From Candidatus Pedobacter colombiensis (GTDB lineage Bacteria; Bacteroidota; Bacteroidia; Sphingobacteriales; Sphingobacteriaceae), in contig CP119313.1 of NCBI GenBank assembly GCA_029202485.1, positions 372,001 to 436,000 of the forward strand: 64,000 bases of DNA, given 5' to 3'. Each line of letters opens with the position of its first letter. The stretch's first letter is position 1. The position numbers were made by a program, and so were the translations under genes. Of this stretch, positions 49,992 through 57,884 are shown one piece after another. The notes under the pieces were generated by a model that was not told the DNA's origin, made no database searches, and worked only from the letters and a program-made list of their open reading frames with translations.

Positions 49992-52850
49992 TTATTTTGC
50001 GATGCTTTTAAAAGTTTCAGGTGGTCCAAGGAAACTTGGTTTTAGGCCACCCAAATCAAGTACTAGCTTTTGCAGTACAACTCCTGGAGTCACCATCCAG
50101 TATTTTATGGTGTGTTTTCCTGGTTGATCAAACTTTAAGGGTGTTTTAAATATTTTGATGCTGTTTGCAACGGACTCTCTCCAGGCAGCTTCAGTCTTGT
50201 AATCGGTACTAATGTTTACTATTGTAATGGGAGCATCGTCTACCGAAATGGCAAACTTTAAACCATCACTATTGGTAAAGTCTATAGTTGGTGAAATGAA
50301 TGAATTTAAGGTGTATGTGCCGGCATTATCCAGATAAATATTATAAGCTAGATGTGGCGTACTTTTATCCGGCTTTTGGATGGAAGTAGTTACCGGAACC
50401 GGGATCACTCCACCTTGGGTTTTTCCGTAATTGGGAATAGTTTTCCAGAAAATAGGGCGACTGTTTACTGCTTTCGAATAATTTACAGCCTCCATAGCAA
50501 TGTACCCGTTTTGTGGTACAAATACATTTTCATCCTTTTCGTTAAATGTGTTGTTTTTGGTTGTGCGTATTGGCAGCGTTATTTTGGTGCCATCACTTCC
50601 CGAAACTGTTATTAAGGATTCCGTATTTCCAATAGGTGCCTTTGCCCAATCTATGCTTACGTAGATACGTTTTTGATCTTGCAATTCTGCCTTTTTCTGG
50701 TCTATTGAAACATAAGAGGGGGCTTTAATGTCGTATTTCAAAGTGCCTGTTCCAGTATTAAAGATTTCGAAGTAATGACTTTGGTTACTCAGGTTATCTA
50801 GTACAGGGAAACTTTTGTTGACACGGGCTTTTCCTGTCCAGCTAGAATCTGAGCCCTCAATAGCCAGCCCCAATCGAGCCTTTGTTGCAGCAATTTTGTA
50901 TGTTTTGGGCATAGCATTTTCTATAGGCTGTTGCCAATTGGTATAGCCAATATGGGTTTGGTCCATCATGTGATCCCATTTGCCGCCAGCCATCACTTTG
51001 TTGTAGAAGTGAGTGATCTCGGCATCTCTTTTATACAACGAGTCTGCTTTTGCAGCCAGAGAGTTCGTCAATACTCTACCCTGTTTGGCATAAAGCTTAT
51101 TTCTCGCTACGGTATAATAAAGCTCATTTAAATTCGCACAGGCTTCAACAGGATGCAAAACCAATTGGTAATAAGCATCTTTTTGGTTTGCCGGAAGCTG
51201 GTTGTAAATGTATCTAGCTTTGTTTTCGAGTTTTTTATAATCATGTACTACCGTTTCAAATTCGTTGTAGTTGACCAGACTGTAAGTATCTTCATTTAGC
51301 AACTCCGGCTTTATTCGGCCATTGTATTTCGAATAATAATCTAAAATGTCGGCTGTTGCTAAGGCGTAGTCCTCCCCAAATTGTTTGCTGCACCAATCAA
51401 TTGTATACTGTTTTAGTTTTTCGACAGGAATGGCATCAGGTGCCCAGGCGTAATCTAAAAAGAATTCTATTGGAAATTCCATAGGCTTTAAATCGCCTAC
51501 ATTTACAATCCAGATTTGATTAGCATCGTATTTATAAGCTAGGTTCATTTGCTCCCAAATTTTTTGAATAGGATTGGTATTTACCCATTTATAGTTTCGT
51601 GGGTCGCCTACATAATCAAAATGGTAGTAAATGCCATAACCACCTGCTCTGGGTGCTTCATTTAATGCAGGTAGTTTTCTGATATTGCCCCAGTTATCGT
51701 CGCAAAGCAAAAGTGTAATGTCGTCGGGAACACGCATCCCTTTATCATAATATGCCTGAACTTCCTTATACAGGGCCCAGAGTTGAGGAGTTTGGGATGC
51801 TGGTTTTCCGGTTACCTTTGTGATGATTTCGCGCTGATCTTTAACAATTTTCTCCAATAATGCAGTGGCTGTTCCTTCGGTCATGGGCTCATCGCCATCA
51901 CCACGCATGCCAACGGTAATAATCTGTTCTTTATCCGCTACTCGTTTTAATCCACTCTCCCAGAAGGTTCTTAGTTGCTCTGGGTTTTGGTCGTAGTTCC
52001 ATTTGCCACCTTTGTATCTTTTCCATTCATCATGTGCACGAGTTAAAGGCTCATGATGGGATGTTCCGATCACTACACCATATTCGTCAGCCAAAACAGG
52101 GTTCATTTTATCATCATCATTAAATGCGTTTCCCCACATTGCCGGCCATAAATAATTGCCTTTCAGGCGCAGAATTAACTCAAAAACTTTTTCGTAAAAC
52201 TTATGGTTAAAGCCTCCGAACTCTTTTTGTGACCAACCCGAGAGGGCAGGAGCTTCATCATTTAAAAATATGCCCCTATATTTTACAGCGGGAGCAGCAA
52301 TCACATGACGACCGGATATAGCAAATAGTGTATTGCTTTTTTGTACTGGTACATCTGCCCAATAATACCATGGAGAAACTCCGATCTGGTAAGACAATTC
52401 ATAAATTCCATAAATCGTTCCGCGCTTATCGCTGCCAGCAATAACCAATGCACTATCTACACCGGGCATTGGATTTTTTACAACCTCTATTAAGGTGCTT
52501 TCCCAACTGCCCGAAATCCCTGCAACATCAATCTTATTGGTTTTAATCAATTGATCTATAACTTTGCTATTGCCAATTGTGCCCACAATGATGGCCATTC
52601 CTGCAGGTTTATCGGTTAAGAAATCTGCATTCAGCCCTGTTACTTTTTTGATGTCCGCCTGCAGATCTTTAGCTGCCCTTATTACACCTTTCCATTCATT
52701 CTCACTTACGATAATGGAAGCGGATTTTTGATTTGCGGCAATACAAAAACTACCAGAAACATACTTTTTAGCAATAAAAGGGTTGGTGCCGGCGGCCTGG
52801 CAAACTGCATTTAAGCCAGCCATGATCATCAGGAGAATGAGTTTCTTCAT
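49992..52850 (-). CDS. Glycoside hydrolase family 115 (xylan alpha-glucuronidase)
   Basis: 952 aa from the ATG of MKKLILLMIMAGLNAVCQAA (52850); an upstream start at 52913 would overlap the GH10 gene. Exported. The large multi-domain enzyme fits GH115 by length and by conserved stretches such as YRGIFLNDEAPALSGW, LKGNYLWPAMWGNAFNDDD and VIGTSHHEPLTRAHDEWKRY. GH115 enzymes remove (4-O-methyl)glucuronic acid side chains from xylan. One nucleotide separates it from the GH10 stop codon. Confidence 0.9.
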   Translation of the reverse strand: MKKLILLMIMAGLNAVCQAAGTNPFIAKKYVSGSFCIAANQKSASIIVSENEWKGVIRAAKDLQADIKKVTGLNADFLTDKPAGMAIIVGTIGNSKVIDQLIKTNKIDVAGISGSWESTLIEVVKNPMPGVDSALVIAGSDKRGTIYGIYELSYQIGVSPWYYWADVPVQKSNTLFAISGRHVIAAPAVKYRGIFLNDEAPALSGWSQKEFGGFNHKFYEKVFELILRLKGNYLWPAMWGNAFNDDDKMNPVLADEYGVVIGTSHHEPLTRAHDEWKRYKGGKWNYDQNPEQLRTFWESGLKRVADKEQIITVGMRGDGDEPMTEGTATALLEKIVKDQREIITKVTGKPASQTPQLWALYKEVQAYYDKGMRVPDDITLLLCDDNWGNIRKLPALNEAPRAGGYGIYYHFDYVGDPRNYKWVNTNPIQKIWEQMNLAYKYDANQIWIVNVGDLKPMEFPIEFFLDYAWAPDAIPVEKLKQYTIDWCSKQFGEDYALATADILDYYSKYNGRIKPELLNEDTYSLVNYNEFETVVHDYKKLENKARYIYNQLPANQKDAYYQLVLHPVEACANLNELYYTVARNKLYAKQGRVLTNSLAAKADSLYKRDAEITHFYNKVMAGGKWDHMMDQTHIGYTNWQQPIENAMPKTYKIAATKARLGLAIEGSDSSWTGKARVNKSFPVLDNLSNQSHYFEIFNTGTGTLKYDIKAPSYVSIDQKKAELQDQKRIYVSIDWAKAPIGNTESLITVSGSDGTKITLPIRTTKNNTFNEKDENVFVPQNGYIAMEAVNYSKAVNSRPIFWKTIPNYGKTQGGVIPVPVTTSIQKPDKSTPHLAYNIYLDNAGTYTLNSFISPTIDFTNSDGLKFAISVDDAPITIVNISTDYKTEAAWRESVANSIKIFKTPLKFDQPGKHTIKYWMVTPGVVLQKLVLDLGGLKPSFLGPPETFKSIAK

Positions 52851-52851
52851 T

Positions 52852-53979
52852 TTATTTATTTTTAAAATTAATGACCTCCCAATACGCCTTTTTAGGCTGT
52901 AAGTAGGTGTCAAATAATAAGGGATAGTTTTTTCTGCCCATTACCGGATATTCATCCAACCAGGTATGGCGATCAGAAATGTTCCAAAAAGTAACGTTTG
53001 TAATTACACCCTTATAGGCCCTGAATATTTTAAAAACCATAGCATATTTAGCTGCCTGCTTTTCTGCTAATTCTGCTGTAAATTCATCAGATTCTCCTTC
53101 CCGGGGGGCTCTTTTGTTTTTCTCCCATGGATAAATAGAGATATCAAGTTCAGTAAATTGAATTTTTAAGCCAAGAGAACTATACCTTTCTATAGCGGTC
53201 TTAAGTTCATTTTCTGTTGGTTCTTGTAAAGACCAATGTGCTTGTAAGCCAATACCATCAATAGGGACACCTTTGTCTTTTAAGCTTTTTAAAAGTTTAT
53301 AAATCCTTTCTCTTTTTTCCGGGCGCTCGGTATTGTAATCGTTGTAAAATAGCTTTGCATTAGGATCTGCAGCATGTGCATACTCGAAAGCTTTTAGAAT
53401 AAAATCTTCCCCGCAGATTTGATACCACTTAGAATTTCGCAGAAACTTTGAGGGATCATCATCTATAGCCTCATTTACTACATCCCATGCATATATCTTG
53501 CCTTTATACCGATTTACAACTGTGGTAATGTGCGTTTTTAAACGCTGTAATAAAACTTCTTTTGTAACTTCTTGTCCGTTTTCTCCTTTAAAAATCCAAT
53601 TGGGAGCTTGCTCGTGCCAACAAAGGTTATGTCCACGGATTTTAAGTCCATTGCTGATGGCAAAGTTTACAATCGAATCTGCATCTTTCCAGTAAAACTT
53701 ACCTTCCTTTGGCTGTAAAAGGCCCATTTTCATTGCGTTTTCTGCTGTAATGCTATTGAACTGTCTTTTGATCAGCGTGGCCTCGTCGCCAACTAAGTTT
53801 TTTGTTCCAACAGCAACACCAACGGTGAAGTAGTCTTTGTAAAAATCTTTCAGCCCCCTGTTGTCTGTCTGATAATTTTTAGCAGTTTGCTGTGATTTAG
53901 CAGCATTGAAAATCAACAATGCGCATAAAAAAAGGCATGTAGGTTTAAAGGCGCTTAATATTTTAGGGGACATATTCAT
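52852..53979 (-). CDS. Endo-1,4-beta-xylanase, GH10
   Basis: 375 aa, signal peptide (residues 1-30) then one GH10 TIM barrel. Acid/base E170 (WDVVNEAIDD), nucleophile E277 (QFTELDIS), and the substrate-binding IRGHNLCWHEQAPNWI. Cleaves the xylan backbone outside the cytosol, supplying oligomers to GH43 and GH115. Four nt after the SDR stop. Confidence 0.95.
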   Translation of the reverse strand: MNMSPKILSAFKPTCLFLCALLIFNAAKSQQTAKNYQTDNRGLKDFYKDYFTVGVAVGTKNLVGDEATLIKRQFNSITAENAMKMGLLQPKEGKFYWKDADSIVNFAISNGLKIRGHNLCWHEQAPNWIFKGENGQEVTKEVLLQRLKTHITTVVNRYKGKIYAWDVVNEAIDDDPSKFLRNSKWYQICGEDFILKAFEYAHAADPNAKLFYNDYNTERPEKRERIYKLLKSLKDKGVPIDGIGLQAHWSLQEPTENELKTAIERYSSLGLKIQFTELDISIYPWEKNKRAPREGESDEFTAELAEKQAAKYAMVFKIFRAYKGVITNVTFWNISDRHTWLDEYPVMGRKNYPLLFDTYLQPKKAYWEVINFKNK

Positions 53980-53983
53980 CTTG

Positions 53984-54724
53984 TTAAAATCCGATTGCGT
54001 TTCCTCCGTCTACCGGCATTACTATACCGGTAATGTATTTTGCACTGGTTGAACTTAGAAAGTGAACTGCATCGGCAACATCTTCCGGGTCACCCATTTT
54101 TGCCATGGGTGTTCTTGAAAATACTTTATTCTTTCTTTCTGGATCGGCGTCTAAGGCTTTGGCCGACATAGCTGTTTTTATAAAGCCTGGAGCAACACAG
54201 TTGATCCTGATACCCAAAGGAGAAAGTTCCGTAGCCATTGCCCTTGTCATTCCTTCTATTCCTGTTTTCGCTGCCGAATAAGCAATTACTTTTGGAATAC
54301 CATATTGTGCCGCCATCGAGCTGATGTTTACAATACAGCCACTTTGCACGTCAATCATTTTTTTTACAACTTCGCGACTAATGCTAAATACGGCAGATAA
54401 ATTGACTTGAATAATATTTGCAAAATCTTCATCTGTTACCTCTATAAAAGGCTTTTTCATATTTATGCCTGCATTGTTTACCAGGATGTCAATCTTTCCA
54501 AATGAGGTATGAATCTCTTCAATCAGCGCAGGGATGCCTGCCAAATTTTGAAGATCAAATACACGATAACTTGCTAGCTGGCCAAATTGGACAGTAGCAG
54601 TTTTTAGTTTATCTTCATTTCTACCAATCATGATGACGTGTACTCCTTCATGAACCAATTTTTTGCTAATGGCCAAACCCAATCCAGCTCCTCCGCCTGT
54701 TACAATGGCAATTTGTTTATTCAT
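53984..54724 (-). CDS. SDR family oxidoreductase (KduD/glucose-dehydrogenase-like)
   Basis: 246 aa from MNKQIAIVTGGGAGLGLAIS (54724; an earlier start at 54760 lies in the lacI gene and adds 12 residues). Cofactor loop TGGGAGLG, NNAGIN, catalytic Ser in NISSMAAQYG and YSAAK. The C-terminal PVDGGNAIGF is typical of sugar-acid SDRs. In a glucuronoxylan operon it might act on a released uronic acid or its product, but the substrate is not readable. Confidence 0.85.
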   Translation of the reverse strand: MNKQIAIVTGGGAGLGLAISKKLVHEGVHVIMIGRNEDKLKTATVQFGQLASYRVFDLQNLAGIPALIEEIHTSFGKIDILVNNAGINMKKPFIEVTDEDFANIIQVNLSAVFSISREVVKKMIDVQSGCIVNISSMAAQYGIPKVIAYSAAKTGIEGMTRAMATELSPLGIRINCVAPGFIKTAMSAKALDADPERKNKVFSRTPMAKMGDPEDVADAVHFLSSTSAKYITGIVMPVDGGNAIGF

Positions 54725-54728
54725 TTTA

Positions 54729-55757
54729 TTACTTTTTTCTTTGTGATGATGCTCTAACAATTAGATCTGAATTGAGTATTACCGTGCTGGTAAAGCTTAA
54801 ATCTCCTTCCCCGTCTAAATGGTTAATTAAAATTCGGGCAATGTTTTCGCCCATTTCATTACCGGGGTAATTAATGGTACTGATTTCAGGCTCAGTTACT
54901 CTTGATATCAGATCATTGTTGAAACCGACTATCGCCATGTCTTCAGGTACTTTTACTCCGGCTTCTTTTAAAATACTTAAGGCAAATGCTGCTGATGAGT
55001 CGTTTGTGATAAATAAGCCATCAGGCAGTTTGTCACGCTTTAAAATATCATTAACCAGGACATCCTGCACATCCTGTTCGGTTAACTCATTTGAAATAAA
55101 TAAGCTGGGGTCATAAGGGATGTTGTGATCTGCAAGTGCTTTTTTATAGCCTTCAAATCTATCCTTGTAAACGTTTCTTTTGGTGTTTCCGGTAATGTGT
55201 AGTATTTCCTGACAGCCTTGCATGATCAGATGTTCGGTTGCTTTATACCCTGCCTGAAAATTATCGATTAATACCTTGGTGGACTGAATATTTTCGGCAA
55301 CCCGATCAAAAAAGATAATAGGGATATTCTTTTTAATGAAGGTGTCGAAATGACTGAAGTTCTGGGTGTCTGAAGCTAGTGAGACAATTAAACCATCCAC
55401 TCGGCTATTAAACATGGTTATTGTATTGGTTTTTTCTTTGGCTTCCTGCTCAAAGGATTGACTGATGATTAAGTTATAGCCGGCAGTGTTGACAATCTTT
55501 TCTATGCCGGATAAAACTGAGGACATAAAGAGACTATTTAGTCTCGGTACAATTACGCCAATTGTATTGGTTTTTTGTTTGCGGAGGTTACTGGCGAACT
55601 TGTTAGAACGGTAACCCAATTCTGTTGCCAGGTCTAATATTTTTTTCTTTGTTTTCTTATTTACAGCCGGATGATCTTGCAAAGCTCTGCTCACGGTAGC
55701 TGCGGAAATGTCTAGTTTCTCGGCTAAATCATATATGGTAATTTCCTTGTCTTGCAT
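54729..55757 (-). CDS. LacI family transcriptional regulator, operon leader
   Basis: 342 aa. HTH: TIYDLAEKLDISAATVSRALQ; hinge SNKFASNLRKQKTN; sensor domain from VIVPRLNSLFMS. First gene of the operon with SDR, GH10, GH115 and GH43. Its operator-like site lies 60 nt upstream, so it probably controls itself and the operon, released by a xylan-derived sugar (inference). Clearly related in layout to the regulator at 47844. Confidence 0.9.
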   Translation of the reverse strand: MQDKEITIYDLAEKLDISAATVSRALQDHPAVNKKTKKKILDLATELGYRSNKFASNLRKQKTNTIGVIVPRLNSLFMSSVLSGIEKIVNTAGYNLIISQSFEQEAKEKTNTITMFNSRVDGLIVSLASDTQNFSHFDTFIKKNIPIIFFDRVAENIQSTKVLIDNFQAGYKATEHLIMQGCQEILHITGNTKRNVYKDRFEGYKKALADHNIPYDPSLFISNELTEQDVQDVLVNDILKRDKLPDGLFITNDSSAAFALSILKEAGVKVPEDMAIVGFNNDLISRVTEPEISTINYPGNEMGENIARILINHLDGEGDLSFTSTVILNSDLIVRASSQRKK

Positions 55758-55790
55758 AAAGAGGGTAAAAATTAGCTACATTTGGTTTGA

Positions 55791-55821
55791 CTAAAGTAAT
55801 GTTATTTTTCTAAAATTGCAA
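55791..55821 (-). promoter_or_regulatory. Putative promoter of the lacI-xylanase operon
   Basis: Minus strand TTG (inside the operator) - 20 nt - TACTTTAG (55798-55791), then TCAAA. Near-identical layout to the esterase gene promoter at 41204-41236. The operator overlaps the -33 element, as expected of a repressor. Confidence 0.5.
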
Positions 55822-55830
55822 TCGGTTGCA
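55817..55830. promoter_or_regulatory. LacI-type operator upstream of the lacI-xylanase operon
   Basis: TGCAATCGGTTGCA, third copy of the TGCAAnCGnTTGCA motif, 60 nt before the lacI ATG. Confidence 0.7.
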
Positions 55831-55969
55831 TTAATATTTTAATTGTTACAATAGTGGTCCTGTTCAACTTAATTGAATGATCCATATGCCGTTTGAACGG
55901 CAAGAATTTACCTGTATAGTTAACTCATCATAAGAAAAAATTGCTACTCTTTTGATTAATACAGTGTCT

Positions 55970-56001
55970 TTTGCATATCAGCGCAAATTTCTCTAAGTTT
56001 G
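55970..56001 (+). promoter_or_regulatory. Promoter of the cyclophilin gene
   Basis: TTTG (55970-55973), 20 nt, TAAGTTTG (55994-56001), 19 nt before the ATG. Confidence 0.65.
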
Positions 56002-56020
56002 CCGTCTACAAAATTTTATC

Positions 56021-56482
56021 ATGAGCAAAGCAATAATTAAAACAGATAAAGGTGACATGACCGTTCAGTTTTACGATCAGGATGCACCAAATACAGTTGC
56101 CAACTTTAAAAAATTAGCTAAAGAAGGTTTTTATAACGGGGTAACATTTCACAGGGTGATCCCTAATTTTGTTGTTCAGGCAGGATGTCCTAACTCAAAA
56201 GATGCTGCTACAGCGCATTTGGCAGGTACAGGCGGCCCAGGTTATAAAATTGATTGCGAATTAACAGGTGGTAACCAATTCCATGACCGTGGTGTATTAT
56301 CTATGGCTCACGCTGGAAGAAATACTGGTGGTTCACAATTCTTTATATGCCACAGCAGAGACAATACTGCACATCTTGACAGAAATCACACTTGCTTCGG
56401 TAAAGTGATTGAAAATGTTGATCTTGTTGACAGTATTAAACAAGGTGATAAGATTTTAAGCATTGAAGTAATAGAAGATTAA
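56021..56482 (+). CDS. Peptidyl-prolyl cis-trans isomerase, cyclophilin type
   Basis: 153 aa, no signal peptide, so cytosolic (PpiB-like). It has the cyclophilin signatures FYNGVTFHRVIPNFVVQAG and the core motif SMAHAGRNTGGSQFFICH. His-119-type and Trp positions are replaced as often seen in short bacterial forms. Own promoter; the DUF5606 gene follows after 26 nt. Confidence 0.93.
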   Translation: MSKAIIKTDKGDMTVQFYDQDAPNTVANFKKLAKEGFYNGVTFHRVIPNFVVQAGCPNSKDAATAHLAGTGGPGYKIDCELTGGNQFHDRGVLSMAHAGRNTGGSQFFICHSRDNTAHLDRNHTCFGKVIENVDLVDSIKQGDKILSIEVIED

Positions 56483-56508
56483 TTCTAAGCTTCTCAAAAA
56501 CAAACAAT

Positions 56509-57048
56509 ATGAATTTAAGAGGAATTGTAGCAGTATCTGGAAGACCGGGGTTGTTTAAGCTTGTTGGTCAGAATAAAGCAGGGTATGTTCTTGAAAGTCT
56601 GGACGCACAGAAAGTTAAAATTATAGCCAATATGACTACAACTAAACTAGCGTCATTGGAAGACATTACGGTATATGGCGAGGATGAGGATTTAAAATTA
56701 ACAGATGTTTTAGCAAATATGGTTGCCACTAAAGGAAATGTTCCTGATGCAAAGGCTGAATCAAGCGTGCTTAAAGCATTTTTTAAAGAAGTTGCTCCAG
56801 GTCATGACGAAGAGAAAGTTTATGCTTCAGATATGAAGAAAATTGTAAGCTGGTTCCATATCCTTAAAGATCTGCCTTTATTTAGTGAAGAAGCTCCTGC
56901 GTTAAGTGAAGAACACGAAGCATTGAAAGCAGAAGAAAAGCTTGAGAAAAAGCCTAAAGCTGCAGCAAAGCCATCAAATGCTAAGGCGCCAAGCAAAACT
57001 GCGCAGCCAGCTAAGAAAGTTAATATGACAAGTAAAAAAGGGGTTTAG
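56509..57048 (+). CDS. DUF5606 family protein
   Basis: 179 aa. The N-terminal domain MNLRGIVAVSGRPGLFKLVG and IANMTTTKLASLEDITVY is the DUF5606 type found in Bacteroidota. The rest is an Ala/Lys-rich tail (EEKLEKKPKAAAKPSNAKAP), probably disordered. Function unknown; pairing with the cyclophilin is noteworthy. A terminator follows. Confidence 0.85.
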   Translation: MNLRGIVAVSGRPGLFKLVGQNKAGYVLESLDAQKVKIIANMTTTKLASLEDITVYGEDEDLKLTDVLANMVATKGNVPDAKAESSVLKAFFKEVAPGHDEEKVYASDMKKIVSWFHILKDLPLFSEEAPALSEEHEALKAEEKLEKKPKAAAKPSNAKAPSKTAQPAKKVNMTSKKGV

Positions 57049-57076
57049 TTAACCTTAACTTATATTGATCATTAAT

Positions 57077-57110
57077 AAAAGGATACCCCAATAGGTATCC
57101 TTTTGTTTTT
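57077..57110 (+). terminator. Terminator after the DUF5606 gene
   Basis: AAAAGGATACC (57077-57087) with GGTATCCTTTT (57094-57104), perfect 11-bp stem, 6-nt loop, then GTTTTT. Confidence 0.9.
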
Positions 57111-57126
57111 GTACCCAATTTGTATT

Positions 57127-57255
57127 TTAAAATAAATACCAGATCAGTAAAAATGCAATGATCGATATGATAATGGCGATGATATAACTCATCCGATCCT
57201 TTTTCCTGTCACTTTTAAATTTATAATCCCTTTTATAATCCGACGGTAAGCGCAT
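57127..57255 (-). CDS. 42-aa membrane microprotein downstream of rlmH
   Basis: A short open frame read directly: MRLPSDYKRDYKFKSDRKKD then RMSYIIAIIISIIAFLLIWYLF. A charged N-terminus is followed by one membrane helix (about residues 24-42). The start has a strong Shine-Dalgarno AAAGGAGG 6 nt upstream, unusual in this window, which supports that it is translated. It lies 61 nt after the rlmH stop on the same strand. No family recognised. Confidence 0.65.
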   Translation of the reverse strand: MRLPSDYKRDYKFKSDRKKDRMSYIIAIIISIIAFLLIWYLF

Positions 57256-57316
57256 AAATAACCTCCTTTTATTTTATGATGTTGTGTGGCTTTAATTTCC
57301 ACAAACTGATTCCAAA

Positions 57317-57790
57317 TTATTCGTGGTGATAGGGTTCACCTTTTAAAATACTGAATGCCCTGTAAAGTTGCTCTACAAAGAACAATCTGACCATTTGATG
57401 AGAGAAGGTCATATCTGAAAGCGACATACTGCCATTGGCTCGTTTATAAATGCTTTCGTCAAAGCCATAAGGCCCGCCAATAATAAATACCAGATGTTGA
57501 ACACTCCCAATCATTTGTTTGTTTAGATAATTTGAAAAAGCTACAGAGGTATATTTCTTTCCTTTCTCATCCATTAAAATCACTGTATCAAGGTTGTTAA
57601 TTTGCTTTTGGATCAGCTCTGCTTCTTTAGATTTTTGTTGTGCCTCGCTCAGGTTTTTCGTGTTCTTTATTTCGGGTATAACCAACAGGTTAAAGCCAAT
57701 ATAATGTTTCAATCTGTTCAGGTATTTCTCAATGCCCTCAATCAGGTACTTGTCTTCTGTTTTACCTACAACCAGTAAAGTGATCTTCAT
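57317..57790 (-). CDS. rlmH: 23S rRNA (pseudouridine-1915-N3) methyltransferase
   Basis: 157 aa, a minimal SPOUT (trefoil-knot) enzyme that methylates pseudouridine 1915 of 23S rRNA. Features: MKITLLVVGKTEDKYLIEGI, VFIIGGPYGFDESIYKRANG (SAM knot), and the C-terminal end EQLYRAFSILKGEPYHHE. Normal length. Confidence 0.96.
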   Translation of the reverse strand: MKITLLVVGKTEDKYLIEGIEKYLNRLKHYIGFNLLVIPEIKNTKNLSEAQQKSKEAELIQKQINNLDTVILMDEKGKKYTSVAFSNYLNKQMIGSVQHLVFIIGGPYGFDESIYKRANGSMSLSDMTFSHQMVRLFFVEQLYRAFSILKGEPYHHE

Positions 57791-57876
57791 TTATTTTATC
57801 TTTATCGTCTAAACAATTCGTAACATACAATCTTAACCAAGGTCAAAGTTTAACGCAATAAATTATTAAGGAACTT

Positions 57877-57884
57877 CAAATATA
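57877..57884 (-). promoter_or_regulatory. -7 box of rlmH
   Basis: Minus-strand TATATTTG, about 86 nt before the rlmH ATG. It overlaps the start of the divergent MutS-like gene; no clear -33 element. Confidence 0.35.
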
